A stretch of 32,533 nt of DNA from an uncultured Prevotellaceae bacterium (lineage in GTDB: Bacteria; Bacteroidota; Bacteroidia; Bacteroidales; Bacteroidaceae). Where the stretch lies: contig CAMWJL010000018.1 in the NCBI GenBank assembly GCA_947174565.1, positions 1 to 32,533 of the forward strand. Reading direction: 5' to 3'. Below the pieces are notes generated by a model that was not told where the DNA came from, did no database searches, and was given only the letters and a program-made list of their open reading frames with translations. The translations under genes were made by a program, and so were the position numbers. Shown here piece by piece: positions 1 through 8,564 of the stretch; the stretch's first letter is position 1, and each line of letters opens with the position of its first letter.

Positions 1-84
1 GTTATAAAAGAGTATTATCCTTTGTTTGCAAAATTTGAACGCACAATGCTTCCACTCTCCAGAATAAAACCGACTTTATTCTAA
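1..84 (+). CDS. C-terminal end of an unidentified protein (partial)
   Basis: Frame 1 is open from the window edge to a TAA at 82-84, giving 27 residues that end in KPTLF. The stretch contains YYPLFAKFERTMLPLSRIK, a basic/hydrophobic mix loosely like the tail of some SAM-dependent methyltransferases; that resemblance is only an impression. It is short enough to be chance. An 8-bp inverted repeat (61-68 with 75-82) overlaps its end. The next gene starts 80 bases later on the same strand. Confidence 0.3.
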   Translation, partial: VIKEYYPLFAKFERTMLPLSRIKPTLF

Positions 85-164
85 AGATATGCCTACGGAC
101 TAAACAGGAACAAGATTCTTTAAAATTCAATACATCAATAAAACAAAAACTCTCATAAATCATT

Positions 165-1193
165 ATGGATAAGACAGAAACTCAAATGATGAAAGGGGTA
201 GCCATACTCCTAATGATTTTTTTACATCTTTTCAATCAAAGCCACAATGTTGATTTATGTCGCAACTATGTATATATAGACGGCATTCCATTGGTACATA
301 TTTTAAGCCGTGCTGCCAATCCTGTTGCATTTTTCCTTATATTAGGAGGATTTGGATTGTACAAGGTATATGAAAAAGGTGACGAACACAGATGGAAGAG
401 ATTGATTAAACTAATGATTCATCATTGGGTAGTTTTAGCTATATTTGTCACGCTCGGACACTTTATAAACCCCATCGCATATCCAGGGTCATGGAAACAA
501 ATACTAAGTAATGTCACTGGATATGAAAACACTTACAATGGAGAAATGTGGTTCTTACTTCCCTATGTGATTCTATCTGCATGTTCTCCATGGATATTCA
601 AAATCTTATCAAAATTCCATGCCATAACTATCATTATCACAACACTATTCATTTACTTGTGTACAAGCTATTGCATCAGTCGCTATGGCATGTCATTTTT
701 TGTTTCATAATTATTGGGCCTACAATCCTTTGCTTATTTTTCATTTGCTATTTCACTTCTGCTTGGGTGCACTATCTGCACGTTACCATTTTTTTGAGAA
801 GATATCTTGCAAAACAAACAAATTACGTTATATCAATGCAATAGCCGTTGGGGGGGTATTTTGCTCGTCGTTATAAATTGTATCTTTAAGTACAATTTCT
901 TTTATGCATTTGGCATAATAACATGCCTGCATTTAGTCACCATACCCACTATCATAAAGACATGCCTATGTAAATTGGGCAACCAATCCATGCGTATGTG
1001 GATGATTCATTCATGGTTTTGCTATTATCTATTTCACGACCTTACTTACTCATTACGATATCCTCCCCTTATATTTACAGCACTTGTCATTGTCAGCTAC
1101 GTATGTGCAATTCTCGTCAACAAAATAACAACAGAGATACAGAAAACAGGAAACGGGGGAAAAAAGTACAGAAAAGTTTGGCTGGCAGGATAA
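165..1193 (+). pseudogene. Acyltransferase-3 (OafA/YrhL-like) membrane protein, broken by two frameshifts
   Basis: Three consecutive open segments read as one polytopic membrane protein: 165 to about 700 (frame of 165), about 685-870 (shifted by one), and about 850-1193 (original frame). The start MDKTETQMMKGVAILLMIFL, the internal MWFLLPYVILSACSPW and the C-terminal HSWFCYYLFHDLTYSLRYP are typical of acyltransferase-3 proteins, which move acyl groups onto surface polysaccharide or other substrates. The breaks fall at homopolymers, a 6-T run at about 695-700 and a 7-G run at 850-856, and they cancel in frame. Rejoined, the protein would be about 340 residues, a plausible full length. It could be a decayed gene, a phase-variable gene, or an assembly with homopolymer errors. 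It is AT-richer than its neighbours, which may mean transfer. Confidence 0.72.
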
Positions 1194-1208
1194 AATGTCG
1201 TACCTTTG
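1177..1208 (+). promoter_or_regulatory. Bacteroidetes-type promoter for rplU-rpmA
   Basis: A TTTG -33 element at 1177-1180 is separated by exactly 20 bases from TACCTTTG at 1201-1208, which matches the Bacteroides consensus TTTG/TAnnTTTG. It lies about 100 bases before the L21 start and partly inside the 3' end of the broken acyltransferase gene. It is the best-formed promoter in the window. Confidence 0.85.
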
Positions 1209-1311
1209 TAGCCGATTTATGTCGGAGAGGCTTGAAAAAGTGGGCATGTACTATATATAATATATGTGTAACTCCGCCTCCCGATGGAACCCTAAACAAT
1301 TCAAAAACAAA

Positions 1312-1629
1312 ATGTACGTAATTGCAGAAATTCAGGGTCAGCAGTTCAAGGTTGAAGAGGGCAAGAAGCTCTACGTTCACCACATGCAGAATGTGGAGAC
1401 TGGTGCAACTGTTGAGATTGAGAAAGTGTTGTTGGTTGACAACAACGGTGAAGTGAAAGTGGGTACTCCTACAGTAGAGGGTGCCAAGGTGGTGCTCGAA
1501 GTGGTAGTTCCTCTTATCAAGGGTGACAAGGTGCTCGTGTTCCACAAGCGTCGTCGCAAAGGTTATCGCAAAATGAGAGGTCATCGCGAGCAGTTCACTC
1601 AGGTGCTCATCAAGTCAGTGGTAGCATAA
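1312..1629 (+). CDS. rplU: 50S ribosomal protein L21
   Basis: This gene encodes 105 residues, the usual L21 length. The start [19 protein letters not shown] and the basic C-terminal [20 protein letters not shown] are diagnostic. The open frame extends upstream to 1264, but those 16 residues are not part of the family, so the ATG at 1312 is chosen. L21 binds 23S rRNA in the large subunit. It is followed 70 bases later by rpmA, the conserved rplU-rpmA pair, and both are served by the promoter at 1177-1208. Confidence 0.97.
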   Translation: MYVIAEIQGQQFKVEEGKKLYVHHMQNVETGATVEIEKVLLVDNNGEVKVGTPTVEGAKVVLEVVVPLIKGDKVLVFHKRRRKGYRKMRGHREQFTQVLIKSVVA

Positions 1630-1699
1630 CAAGCTTGATGCTTGACGTTTTTTCAACAACAAAACAATTTTATCAACCCAATTAAGACAGTTTTTCAAC

Positions 1700-1969
1700 A
1701 TGGCACATAAAAAAGGTGTAGGTAGTTCAAAGAACGGCCGTGAGTCACACTCAAAACGACTCGGTTTGAAGCACTTCGGTGGTGAAACAGTGAAAGCTGG
1801 CAACATTATCGTTCGTCAGCGTGGCACAAAGCATCATCCTGGTAAGAATGTAGGTATTGGCAAAGACGACACTCTCTACGCATTGACAGATGGTATCGTT
1901 GTGTTCAAGCGTGGTCGCGAGAACCGCAGCACAGTATCTATTGAGCCAGTAGTAGTTGCTGAAGCTTAA
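1700..1969 (+). CDS. rpmA: 50S ribosomal protein L27
   Basis: This 89-residue protein begins [20 protein letters not shown] and continues with [22 protein letters not shown], the hallmark L27 sequence. The N-terminal tail reaches the peptidyl transferase centre. No cleavable N-terminal extension like that of Firmicutes L27 is present, because MAHKK follows the start directly. It is second in the rplU-rpmA operon, and an inverted repeat lies just beyond its stop (1994-2024). Confidence 0.97.
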   Translation: MAHKKGVGSSKNGRESHSKRLGLKHFGGETVKAGNIIVRQRGTKHHPGKNVGIGKDDTLYALTDGIVVFKRGRENRSTVSIEPVVVAEA

Positions 1970-1993
1970 CTACTTTTGAACAAGAAAAAAGTG

Positions 1994-2024
1994 ATGGGCA
2001 ACAGCCAATACGGCTGTTGCCCAT
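1994..2024. terminator. 13-bp perfect hairpin after rpmA
   Basis: The arms ATGGGCAACAGCC (1994-2006) and GGCTGTTGCCCAT (2012-2024) pair perfectly around a 5-base loop. On the plus strand no U-run follows. On the minus strand the hairpin is followed by CACTTTTTTC, although no minus-strand gene ends here. It probably separates the ribosomal operon from nth, but efficiency on the plus strand is uncertain. Confidence 0.6.
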
Positions 2025-2061
2025 TATGTGGTTTGCACAGAGGCTATTAAGACTACGAAAC

Positions 2062-2703
2062 ATGACCAAGAAGGAACGATACGCGAGGTTTATCTCTTAT
2101 TTTCAGGAGGCTATGCCAGAGGCGAACACGGAACTGCACTATGAGACTCCATTCCAACTGCTCTGTGCCGTAATGCTCTCTGCGCAATGCACAGACAAGC
2201 GGGTGAACATGGTGACTCCTGCTCTGTTTGAAGCCTTCCCTACTCCATTGGCTTTGTCGGAAGCCACAAAAGAGGAGGTACTCCACTATGTGAAATCCGT
2301 CAGCTATCCGAACAGCAAGGCGGAACACTTGGTGCAGATGGCAAAACGGCTGATGGAGGAGCACAATGGAGAAGTGCCTGGCGACTTCGACGCACTGGTG
2401 GCACTGCCAGGTGTGGGGCGAAAGACGGCAAACGTGATGCTGGCTGTAGCTTTCAACGAGGCACGAATGGCGGTAGATACGCATGTGTTCAGGGTGAGCC
2501 ATCGCATTGGGTTGGTGTCAGACAAAGCAACCACGCCCTATGCCGTGGAGAAGGAACTGGTGAAGTACATCCCTGAAGAGGACATTCCAAGGGCACACCA
2601 CTGGCTCATCCTGCATGGACGCTATGTGTGCAAGAGCCAACGTCCCTTATGCAAGGAGTGCGGCATCAGCACACTCTGCGCTTACAAGGACAAAAGAATG
2701 TAG
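2062..2703 (+). CDS. nth: Endonuclease III (DNA glycosylase / AP lyase)
   Basis: This 213-residue protein removes oxidised pyrimidines and nicks at the abasic site in base excision repair. The helix-hairpin-helix LPGVGRKTANV carries the catalytic lysine K121, and VDTHVFRV supplies D139. Four cysteines (190, 197, 200, 206) have the C-x6-C-x2-C-x5-C spacing of the [4Fe-4S] loop. The frame is open from 2017, but that stretch lies in the preceding hairpin, so the ATG at 2062 (MTKKERYARF) is taken as the start. The last 22 bases overlap the convergent membrane-protein gene. Confidence 0.95.
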   Translation: MTKKERYARFISYFQEAMPEANTELHYETPFQLLCAVMLSAQCTDKRVNMVTPALFEAFPTPLALSEATKEEVLHYVKSVSYPNSKAEHLVQMAKRLMEEHNGEVPGDFDALVALPGVGRKTANVMLAVAFNEARMAVDTHVFRVSHRIGLVSDKATTPYAVEKELVKYIPEEDIPRAHHWLILHGRYVCKSQRPLCKECGISTLCAYKDKRM

Positions 2704-3377
2704 AGTAATAGGGGGAAATTATAAAGGAATCCACGCAGAAGATAGAGGACTGCGCCATCGTCACCTAACAAGGTAAGGATACCAGTAAACTCCAAACAAC
2801 CAATAAATTGACTGGTCAAGAAGATGATAACAAAGTAATTGGCGAGTGTGGAGAAGATAGACACATGAGCCTGTACGAAGTCGTGTACATTCACGAAGCG
2901 TCCCACCGTAGCACCATATACATTGCCCACTAAGATGGCGAAACACATCAGCAAACCATACAAGCCTTTTGAAAAAGCGGAATGACTAAAAGTACCGAAT
3001 GCGCTAAGCAATACAGCATTCGGCAAGAACAACAACAAAGAAAAGAGACCAAGGACGAAAACGACCACTCCACCTGTCATGAGCAACGCCCGTTGTTGCT
3101 TGAGCGAGACGTGACCACGCAGAGTACGAATGATGCCCGACTCATGCAACACACTGATAGCCATGACACCCAAGAGTATCTTGGCAAGATGGACGGTGGC
3201 AAAATTAGGCACAATGTTGCTGCACATCCAACGGATACCGCGCGGTGTGAGCAAGCCCTGTACCCCTTCGATGTAGATGCTGAGCACCCACGAGGCAAGA
3301 AGAAGCAGGAGGAGCAGAATGACAATACTCCAATAGTAGCACCGCAGGATACGGCGGATGTGATTTTTATAAGACAT
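2682..3377 (-). CDS. Small polytopic membrane protein, possibly AbgT-like
   Basis: This gene encodes 231 residues, mostly hydrophobic, with about five or six membrane segments (roughly residues 17-36, 60-80, 98-125, 135-157, 172-197 and 208-230). The segment around residues 57-82 (NFATVHLAKILLGVMAISVL then HESG) resembles the AbgT transporter motif in which an asparagine/phenylalanine stretch precedes a VAExSG-like turn. AbgT transporters are about twice as long, so this would be a reduced relative; the link is inference. It is the last gene of the kinase/regulator operon, 20 bases after the response regulator, which suggests it is a target or an accessory of that system. Its 3' end overlaps nth by 22 bases on the opposite strand. 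Confidence 0.72.
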   Translation of the reverse strand: MSYKNHIRRILRCYYWSIVILLLLLLLASWVLSIYIEGVQGLLTPRGIRWMCSNIVPNFATVHLAKILLGVMAISVLHESGIIRTLRGHVSLKQQRALLMTGGVVVFVLGLFSLLLFLPNAVLLSAFGTFSHSAFSKGLYGLLMCFAILVGNVYGATVGRFVNVHDFVQAHVSIFSTLANYFVIIFLTSQFIGCLEFTGILTLLGDDGAVLYLLRGFLYNFPLLLYILLSL

Positions 3378-3397
3378 CTATTCAAATGAACAGGTCA

Positions 3398-4117
3398 TCA
3401 CTCGTCATCGGGTTCGAGTGTGTCAATATCAAGAATACGCAATTCGATGGCTTTGGTGACAAGACGAGTAGCATTGATGCTGCCGTGGTCTTCGCCAAAC
3501 AGACGATTGATGAGATCGTTCTGACGCTTCTCTATGGACTTCACACCAAACGGCATTCCTTTGAGAGCCGCTATCATGTCTTTAGTGTAACCCAAAGCCA
3601 AGTGACGAAGGAAACGCTCGTCGTACTCATCAATATCATAGTCGAGGAAGGCTTCCTGACGCAACGACTCATTGAGCACCGACTGGCGGAAGCGTTGCAG
3701 AATCTTTTCGAGAATGGGTTGGTTGAACACCATACGCTTGCCATTGAGTACACTCTGTACATCGCCCTTCGTAAGGAGTTCGCCACTTTTAAGGATGATG
3801 CCATCAGTACCAGCATCAAGCGCATCAACCCATAGTTTCTCATTCATCACTTCGCCTGTGAATATGAGAACATGCACATTTGGATACCGGCGACGTAATT
3901 GCTTGCACACATCAACACCCGCAGTGGTGGAACCTCCCAAGCCAAGGTCGAGCAACACGAGGTCTGGTTGGCTGTCACGCATCAGCTTCCACAATTCGGC
4001 TTCGTTCATGGCTGTGCCCACAATCTCTGCTTCTGGAATCTCTGAACGAAAGATTTCTTTCGTACCCTTCATTTCAAGGGCCACATCTTCCACGATGATG
4101 ACTTTGAATGGATTCAT
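3398..4117 (-). CDS. Two-component response regulator, receiver plus LuxR-type DNA-binding domain
   Basis: This 239-residue protein has a receiver domain at about residues 4-125: acidic pair E10/D11, phospho-acceptor D57 in LVLLDLGLGG, T87 and K110. The C-terminal part (about 160-230) has the amphipathic helices of a LuxR/NarL-like helix-turn-helix (LRHLALGYTKDMIAALKGMP, then VKSIEKRQNDLINRLF). It is 35 bases downstream of the sensor kinase gene and co-directional with it, so it is the obvious phosphorylation partner and probably a DNA-binding output. Its target genes cannot be read from the sequence; the membrane protein that follows is one candidate. Confidence 0.9.
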   Translation of the reverse strand: MNPFKVIIVEDVALEMKGTKEIFRSEIPEAEIVGTAMNEAELWKLMRDSQPDLVLLDLGLGGSTTAGVDVCKQLRRRYPNVHVLIFTGEVMNEKLWVDALDAGTDGIILKSGELLTKGDVQSVLNGKRMVFNQPILEKILQRFRQSVLNESLRQEAFLDYDIDEYDERFLRHLALGYTKDMIAALKGMPFGVKSIEKRQNDLINRLFGEDHGSINATRLVTKAIELRILDIDTLEPDDE

Positions 4118-4152
4118 ATCGTTCTTTTCTTATGAATGATTATTCTATTGAC

Positions 4153-7100
4153 TTATGCCACAGGCAGGGTGAAGACAAAACGCGCCCCTGCACCATCAGG
4201 ACAATTCTCCACATAGATGCGGCAACCACGCTTGGAGGAGTAAGCATCATGCTCGCGAATGATTTGGCGACAAACAAGATACTGCGTGCCTCGTAGCGTA
4301 TCGGTCTTGGCATCGTAAGTGACACCATCCACATAGAACAAAGTAACTAATTCGGTCTCTGTATAGCGGAAAGCGGTGTCAGTGAATGCAAATTTAGCAA
4401 ATCCGTCTGAAACATCAAAGTCGAGCAGCAAATCTCCGCCTGACTGATGTTCAAAATAGAGTGACACGATGTTGTCGATGAGAGTTTGGAGGAAGATTTT
4501 ATCACCTTGTATCCGCAATCCTTCAGCCACGCCTACATGGAGGGCAGTTTTGTTGGTTACACGTTTCTGTTGCCGACGGAAGGAGCGTTCCAACATCTGT
4601 CCGATATCGTGGGCAGAAAGGAGCGTTCGTTTGAACAGCACCTGTTCAACCTGCTTGCCAGCACATGCACTGAGAATAGAGAAAACCTCCTGATAATAGG
4701 TAAGTAGTTCGCTGATGTCTCTAATAGTTTTGACCTCGACAATATCTTCTTGCTGAAGAGCAGCGTCCACAATCTGCTTGATTCGATGGGGATAATACAT
4801 CGTTTCGTGCTTGAGAGTGGAAAGGCTGTTGTCCATAATTTGATTGCGTACATACACTTTCTGTTGCTCGTTCTCTATGCGCTGACGTTCATCCTTCTTG
4901 AGTTCGAGCACCTCACACATCTCTGCCATTTTATAGTGGGAGAAGTAGGCGTGGATGCTCATGAACTGCACAATCAGTTTCATTATTAGCCTCTCTTCGT
5001 CAGTGACTTGAGCGGTGCTGAAACGTACCCCCATCACACCCAACGGAGCCTCATCCTCCATGCCTGACATTTGCAGGGGATAAGCATGGAAATGCCCGTT
5101 GTCACTCACCACTTCGACACGTTGACGATAGGCAGACAGCATCATGCCTTCGTACATACCACGCTCGTTAGTGTTACCCGTGAAGTCAAAACGGAAGGAA
5201 GCTTCCTCCTCTTCCGCTGGCATCATCATACCCACCGTATCAGTTGCTTTGATGTCGAACAGGGTTTGATACAAGACACCAAGCAATGTGTGTTCTGTAG
5301 CCGTGAAGACCGATTTATTGAGATGGATGAATTGTCGCAGATTGAAGATGAAAAGCTGACCAGTTCGATAGTGGAGGAAGACATAGAAAAGAAGCACAAA
5401 CAGCATGAGCACACCCAAAAGGATGACCGCCGTCTTTTTGTTCTGGTTTGCCAAACGGATGTGATTGCAATACTCTTCCAGCGTGGGATTCGTGCTGGTG
5501 AGTTTATAAAGACGAGTGAGCACCTCGCTGTTATAGCGATAGAGGCTGTTGCGAGGAAGCGAAAGAGCCGCAATTGCCACCTCGTTACGCAAACGGATGA
5601 TGAGTTCATAGTCAAGGTCAACATGCTGTTTCCACCACTCCAATTCACCCATCGGACCTCCTTCAAGATGCATCTCGTTGTGGTCGTGAGGCATACGCTG
5701 ACGATAATCGTAGTTAAGTCGCTGAATGGCAGAGTCAGCATAGAGTACAACACGTTCATAATCGCCTCGCACATTGCACGCATAGACACTATCCACATAC
5801 GTCTCAGCAGAAGAAAGACGGGAGACTGCCTTCACGCTGAGACCCAATGTGAACAACAACAGCACTGTAAGCACTTTCAGCACGCCTTTGGGCAAACGAA
5901 AGAAAAAGCGACTTCCCTTCTCCTGTTCGCTCTCCACGCCGAAGTAGCATACACAGAACAACGGATTGGTCTTCTGATACCGACCAATGATACCCTTACA
6001 ATTCATCAAGCCAAATCCAAAGCCTTTGTTCTGCTTCACCTCTGCGGCATGAACACCATCAGCACCAATCTTATCTGAATCATACACTTTGGTGTTGAGC
6101 AACAGCTGCACATCCTCTGCCGACATACCATAGCCAGTATCCTGAACAGACACCTCTACATAGTCTTCCGTCTCTTGAGCATGAAGCGTTACCAGACCTC
6201 CCTTAGACGTGTATTTGCGAGCATTGTCAAGCAGCGTGTTCATCATGAAGAGCGTTAGTGCTTTGTCTGCCTTCACCACACTTGGCGTATCTTCCACCGT
6301 CAGTGTGATACCATTCTGGCTGAAACTCTTGGAGTTTCGGCGCAAGGTGTCAAACAAAGGCTGTAAAGCGAAGTTCTCGATATTAAGTGCCACCAATCCT
6401 TGGCAAATCTTCACCCAATGCCCAAGGACTTCATTGTATTCGTTGATTTTCTCAATGAGTTCATTCAGATAGGTCAGCCGTTCACGCTGTTGTACAGCAT
6501 CAACAGGTATGGCTGCTTCGGTTTCAAGACGCTGTACTTCATGCAGAGCGCGGTCAAGGAACGGAGTGATGCCATTCACAATAGACATAGAAGTGAGTTT
6601 CTCCACATACTGCCGTTTATTGTCCTCCAGGCGTTTCTCCAAGCCATAAGTCTCACTCTCCACCTGTTGCTGCTCCTGCATGAACTGGAGGTATTGCAAG
6701 CCCTTCGCACGCATCCAATCGTAAAAGACATGCAAGACACGAAACAACTCACCATCAAGCCCCTTCATACTCTCAACATCGCTATGCGTCCAATCCTCTT
6801 CGACCTGCGGAAAAAGCTGTTTTACCTGCTGGTCAGAGGCGCGATGCAGGGCTGCGGTCAAATCGTTCTCATCATCTATTTCTCCTGAGAGTGCCTCAGA
6901 CAGCTGTTGGCACACATCAATGACCTTACGCAACAAAGATACTTTGCGACGATAGGTCTCACGACTCCTTCGATTATAGCCCCAAAGCCCCCATGCCACA
7001 ATAATGACAGCCACCACGAACACACCCAGCAGGATGTTCAGCGCATGTTCCTCCTGCTTGAGGTGGGCTTCCTCCTGCTGCACACGCAAATCCTGACGTG

Positions 7101-8358
7101 TGGCATCCAAAATGTCGAAATAGATATTGTGGTTATAATCCGACTGCGCTTTCAGCCCCATCGTACCATACACTATACTGAGCTGTTCACGCACCATTGC
7201 TATCCATTCGGGCACAGCCACAATATCAGGATTTGCAATCCAGCGCATTTCTGTAGAAAGTTCCCCCTCATCTTCATCATAAAGACAAAGCGAATCCGCT
7301 TGCACCTGTTCCACACCACGATGCTGGCACATGGCACGATGGTGGGCATTGATAAGATACAATGCCTGTTCCATTTGTGCCAACGCCATACTGTCTTCAC
7401 CTTGTTGCAAGTAATAATCAGAAAGCGTGACCAATGCTGTGGTTTCTACATAGGCATTGCCATAGCGATGAGCCTTCTGACGAGCCTTATCTGCCAACCA
7501 CCACACCCAGTCTTTCTCAAACCCCGAATAATCATCCTCCCCCACCAGTTCGCAGACAAACACACGGCGTGATGGACGCATCTCCGCACCCGACAACATA
7601 ACCCTCGCCAAGCCATTCAAGGCAGAGGCTTCAAAGTACTCATACCCATGCGTTCGTCCCAACGAAAGGAGCCTAATCAGATTGCGCTGCACCTCTTCCT
7701 CGGCATCAGGCATCTCCTTCATGCCAAGCAATGCACGCAGAAAAAGGAAGGCTGCCATCTGGGTTGAATCAGCTTCATACAAGTGCTGGTGCTCATCAAG
7801 CCATTTGTACTCCTCCATCATCCCCTCATCGTTCCGCATCGTAAGGAAATAGTTGAGCGATATAAAGTGGTATTCTGCCTGTACGGCATCCCAAAGCCTT
7901 GCCTGATGTGCTGTCATGTCCTCCTGTGCATCCTCCACATTAGCAAATCGTTCCACGGCATCGTTTCGATAATCATAGAACTCCTTGCTCATGGAGAGCA
8001 TCAGGCATACAGCCATCATATCTACATCGGCCATGCCACATATCAAATCATTGTTGGATTCGGACAGCACCTTCTGATAACACACCTGTGCCGAATCATA
8101 ATCCATCTGCATACCATACACATCGCCCCGATTCAACCATGCCTCATGCACGCCATCTGTATAGCCACATACACCATAGGTGTTCAGCACCTCATCCACA
8201 TAGCCCATCGCTTCATCAACCGAACGGTAAGCAGCCTCGTGAGCCAGCGTGTTGAGCGAATCAACGGCTCGGCACTCACGTTCTGCCACACGCCCACAAG
8301 AGCCAAAACTCATGAGCATACCGCATCCTATTGCCATGTATGCGATGCACTTCCTCAT
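4153..8358 (-). CDS. Double-module sensor histidine kinase-like lipoprotein (DUF5112/DUF5113-type)
   Basis: This 1401-residue protein reads as two sensor kinases in one chain. Residues 1-21 form a lipoprotein signal (FGS then C21), and 22-440 are a helical, TPR-like extracytoplasmic region. TM1 spans about 441-460, and the cytoplasmic module 1 spans 461-825. Module 1 has an intact HATPase: N-box LLDNARKY (709-716), D740-TGYG, and G779-FGFGL. Its H-box position reads SMSIVNGITPF (590-600), with no histidine. TM2 (about 826-842) is followed by an extracytoplasmic part, TM3 (about 976-996), and module 2. Module 2 has a good H-box, KHETMYYP with H1184, but its HATPase lacks the glycine boxes (FTDTAFRY at 1325-1332). 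The DUF5112/DUF5113 label is from memory of Bacteroidales kinases. It heads the operon with the regulator and membrane protein. Confidence 0.85.
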   Translation of the reverse strand: MRKCIAYMAIGCGMLMSFGSCGRVAERECRAVDSLNTLAHEAAYRSVDEAMGYVDEVLNTYGVCGYTDGVHEAWLNRGDVYGMQMDYDSAQVCYQKVLSESNNDLICGMADVDMMAVCLMLSMSKEFYDYRNDAVERFANVEDAQEDMTAHQARLWDAVQAEYHFISLNYFLTMRNDEGMMEEYKWLDEHQHLYEADSTQMAAFLFLRALLGMKEMPDAEEEVQRNLIRLLSLGRTHGYEYFEASALNGLARVMLSGAEMRPSRRVFVCELVGEDDYSGFEKDWVWWLADKARQKAHRYGNAYVETTALVTLSDYYLQQGEDSMALAQMEQALYLINAHHRAMCQHRGVEQVQADSLCLYDEDEGELSTEMRWIANPDIVAVPEWIAMVREQLSIVYGTMGLKAQSDYNHNIYFDILDATRQDLRVQQEEAHLKQEEHALNILLGVFVVAVIIVAWGLWGYNRRSRETYRRKVSLLRKVIDVCQQLSEALSGEIDDENDLTAALHRASDQQVKQLFPQVEEDWTHSDVESMKGLDGELFRVLHVFYDWMRAKGLQYLQFMQEQQQVESETYGLEKRLEDNKRQYVEKLTSMSIVNGITPFLDRALHEVQRLETEAAIPVDAVQQRERLTYLNELIEKINEYNEVLGHWVKICQGLVALNIENFALQPLFDTLRRNSKSFSQNGITLTVEDTPSVVKADKALTLFMMNTLLDNARKYTSKGGLVTLHAQETEDYVEVSVQDTGYGMSAEDVQLLLNTKVYDSDKIGADGVHAAEVKQNKGFGFGLMNCKGIIGRYQKTNPLFCVCYFGVESEQEKGSRFFFRLPKGVLKVLTVLLLFTLGLSVKAVSRLSSAETYVDSVYACNVRGDYERVVLYADSAIQRLNYDYRQRMPHDHNEMHLEGGPMGELEWWKQHVDLDYELIIRLRNEVAIAALSLPRNSLYRYNSEVLTRLYKLTSTNPTLEEYCNHIRLANQNKKTAVILLGVLMLFVLLFYVFLHYRTGQLFIFNLRQFIHLNKSVFTATEHTLLGVLYQTLFDIKATDTVGMMMPAEEEEASFRFDFTGNTNERGMYEGMMLSAYRQRVEVVSDNGHFHAYPLQMSGMEDEAPLGVMGVRFSTAQVTDEERLIMKLIVQFMSIHAYFSHYKMAEMCEVLELKKDERQRIENEQQKVYVRNQIMDNSLSTLKHETMYYPHRIKQIVDAALQQEDIVEVKTIRDISELLTYYQEVFSILSACAGKQVEQVLFKRTLLSAHDIGQMLERSFRRQQKRVTNKTALHVGVAEGLRIQGDKIFLQTLIDNIVSLYFEHQSGGDLLLDFDVSDGFAKFAFTDTAFRYTETELVTLFYVDGVTYDAKTDTLRGTQYLVCRQIIREHDAYSSKRGCRIYVENCPDGAGARFVFTLPVA

Positions 8359-8381
8359 ATATAATATAATGATTATGCGGA

Positions 8382-8389
8382 CAAAGATA
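8382..8389 (-). promoter_or_regulatory. Probable -7 box of the sensor-kinase operon
   Basis: Read on the minus strand, this is TATCTTTG, a perfect TAnnTTTG, 23 bases before the kinase ATG. The nearest TTTG lies at 8406-8409 with a 16-base gap, shorter than the usual 20, so the -33 element is not settled. The rest of 8359-8564 is AT-rich and also holds the divergent promoter of the sulfhydrylase gene and a weak 8-bp inverted repeat (8428-8435 with 8448-8455). Confidence 0.5.
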
Positions 8390-8479
8390 GGGATTTTAAG
8401 TGAAACAAAGCAGTCAATAGTAAGATATTTCTATATATATACATTTTTATAGAAACATTTTCTTTTGTTAACAAATCTA

Positions 8480-8511
8480 CTTGGTCATACTTTCTATGCG
8501 TCGTAACTTTG
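8480..8511 (+). promoter_or_regulatory. Promoter of the O-acetylhomoserine sulfhydrylase gene
   Basis: TAACTTTG at 8504-8511 is preceded, 20 bases earlier, by CTTG at 8480-8483, a one-base variant of the TTTG -33 box. The inferred transcript start leaves a leader of only about 47 bases before the ATG at 8565, too short for a SAM riboswitch. Confidence 0.72.
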
Positions 8512-8564
8512 CAGCGTCAAAACAAAACAAAGCATATTATTCACACTTAAAAACAAATACAACT

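Noticed and set aside
5071-6078. 335-residue open frame on the plus strand antisense to the sensor kinase
   Set aside because: It lies wholly within the kinase gene, whose protein has clear domains. The antisense protein is rich in His/Thr/Arg with no recognisable domain, as expected from a shadow frame.
8512-8564. SAM or other riboswitch before the O-acetylhomoserine sulfhydrylase gene
   Set aside because: The predicted leader is only about 47 bases and AT-rich, too short for a known SAM riboswitch.
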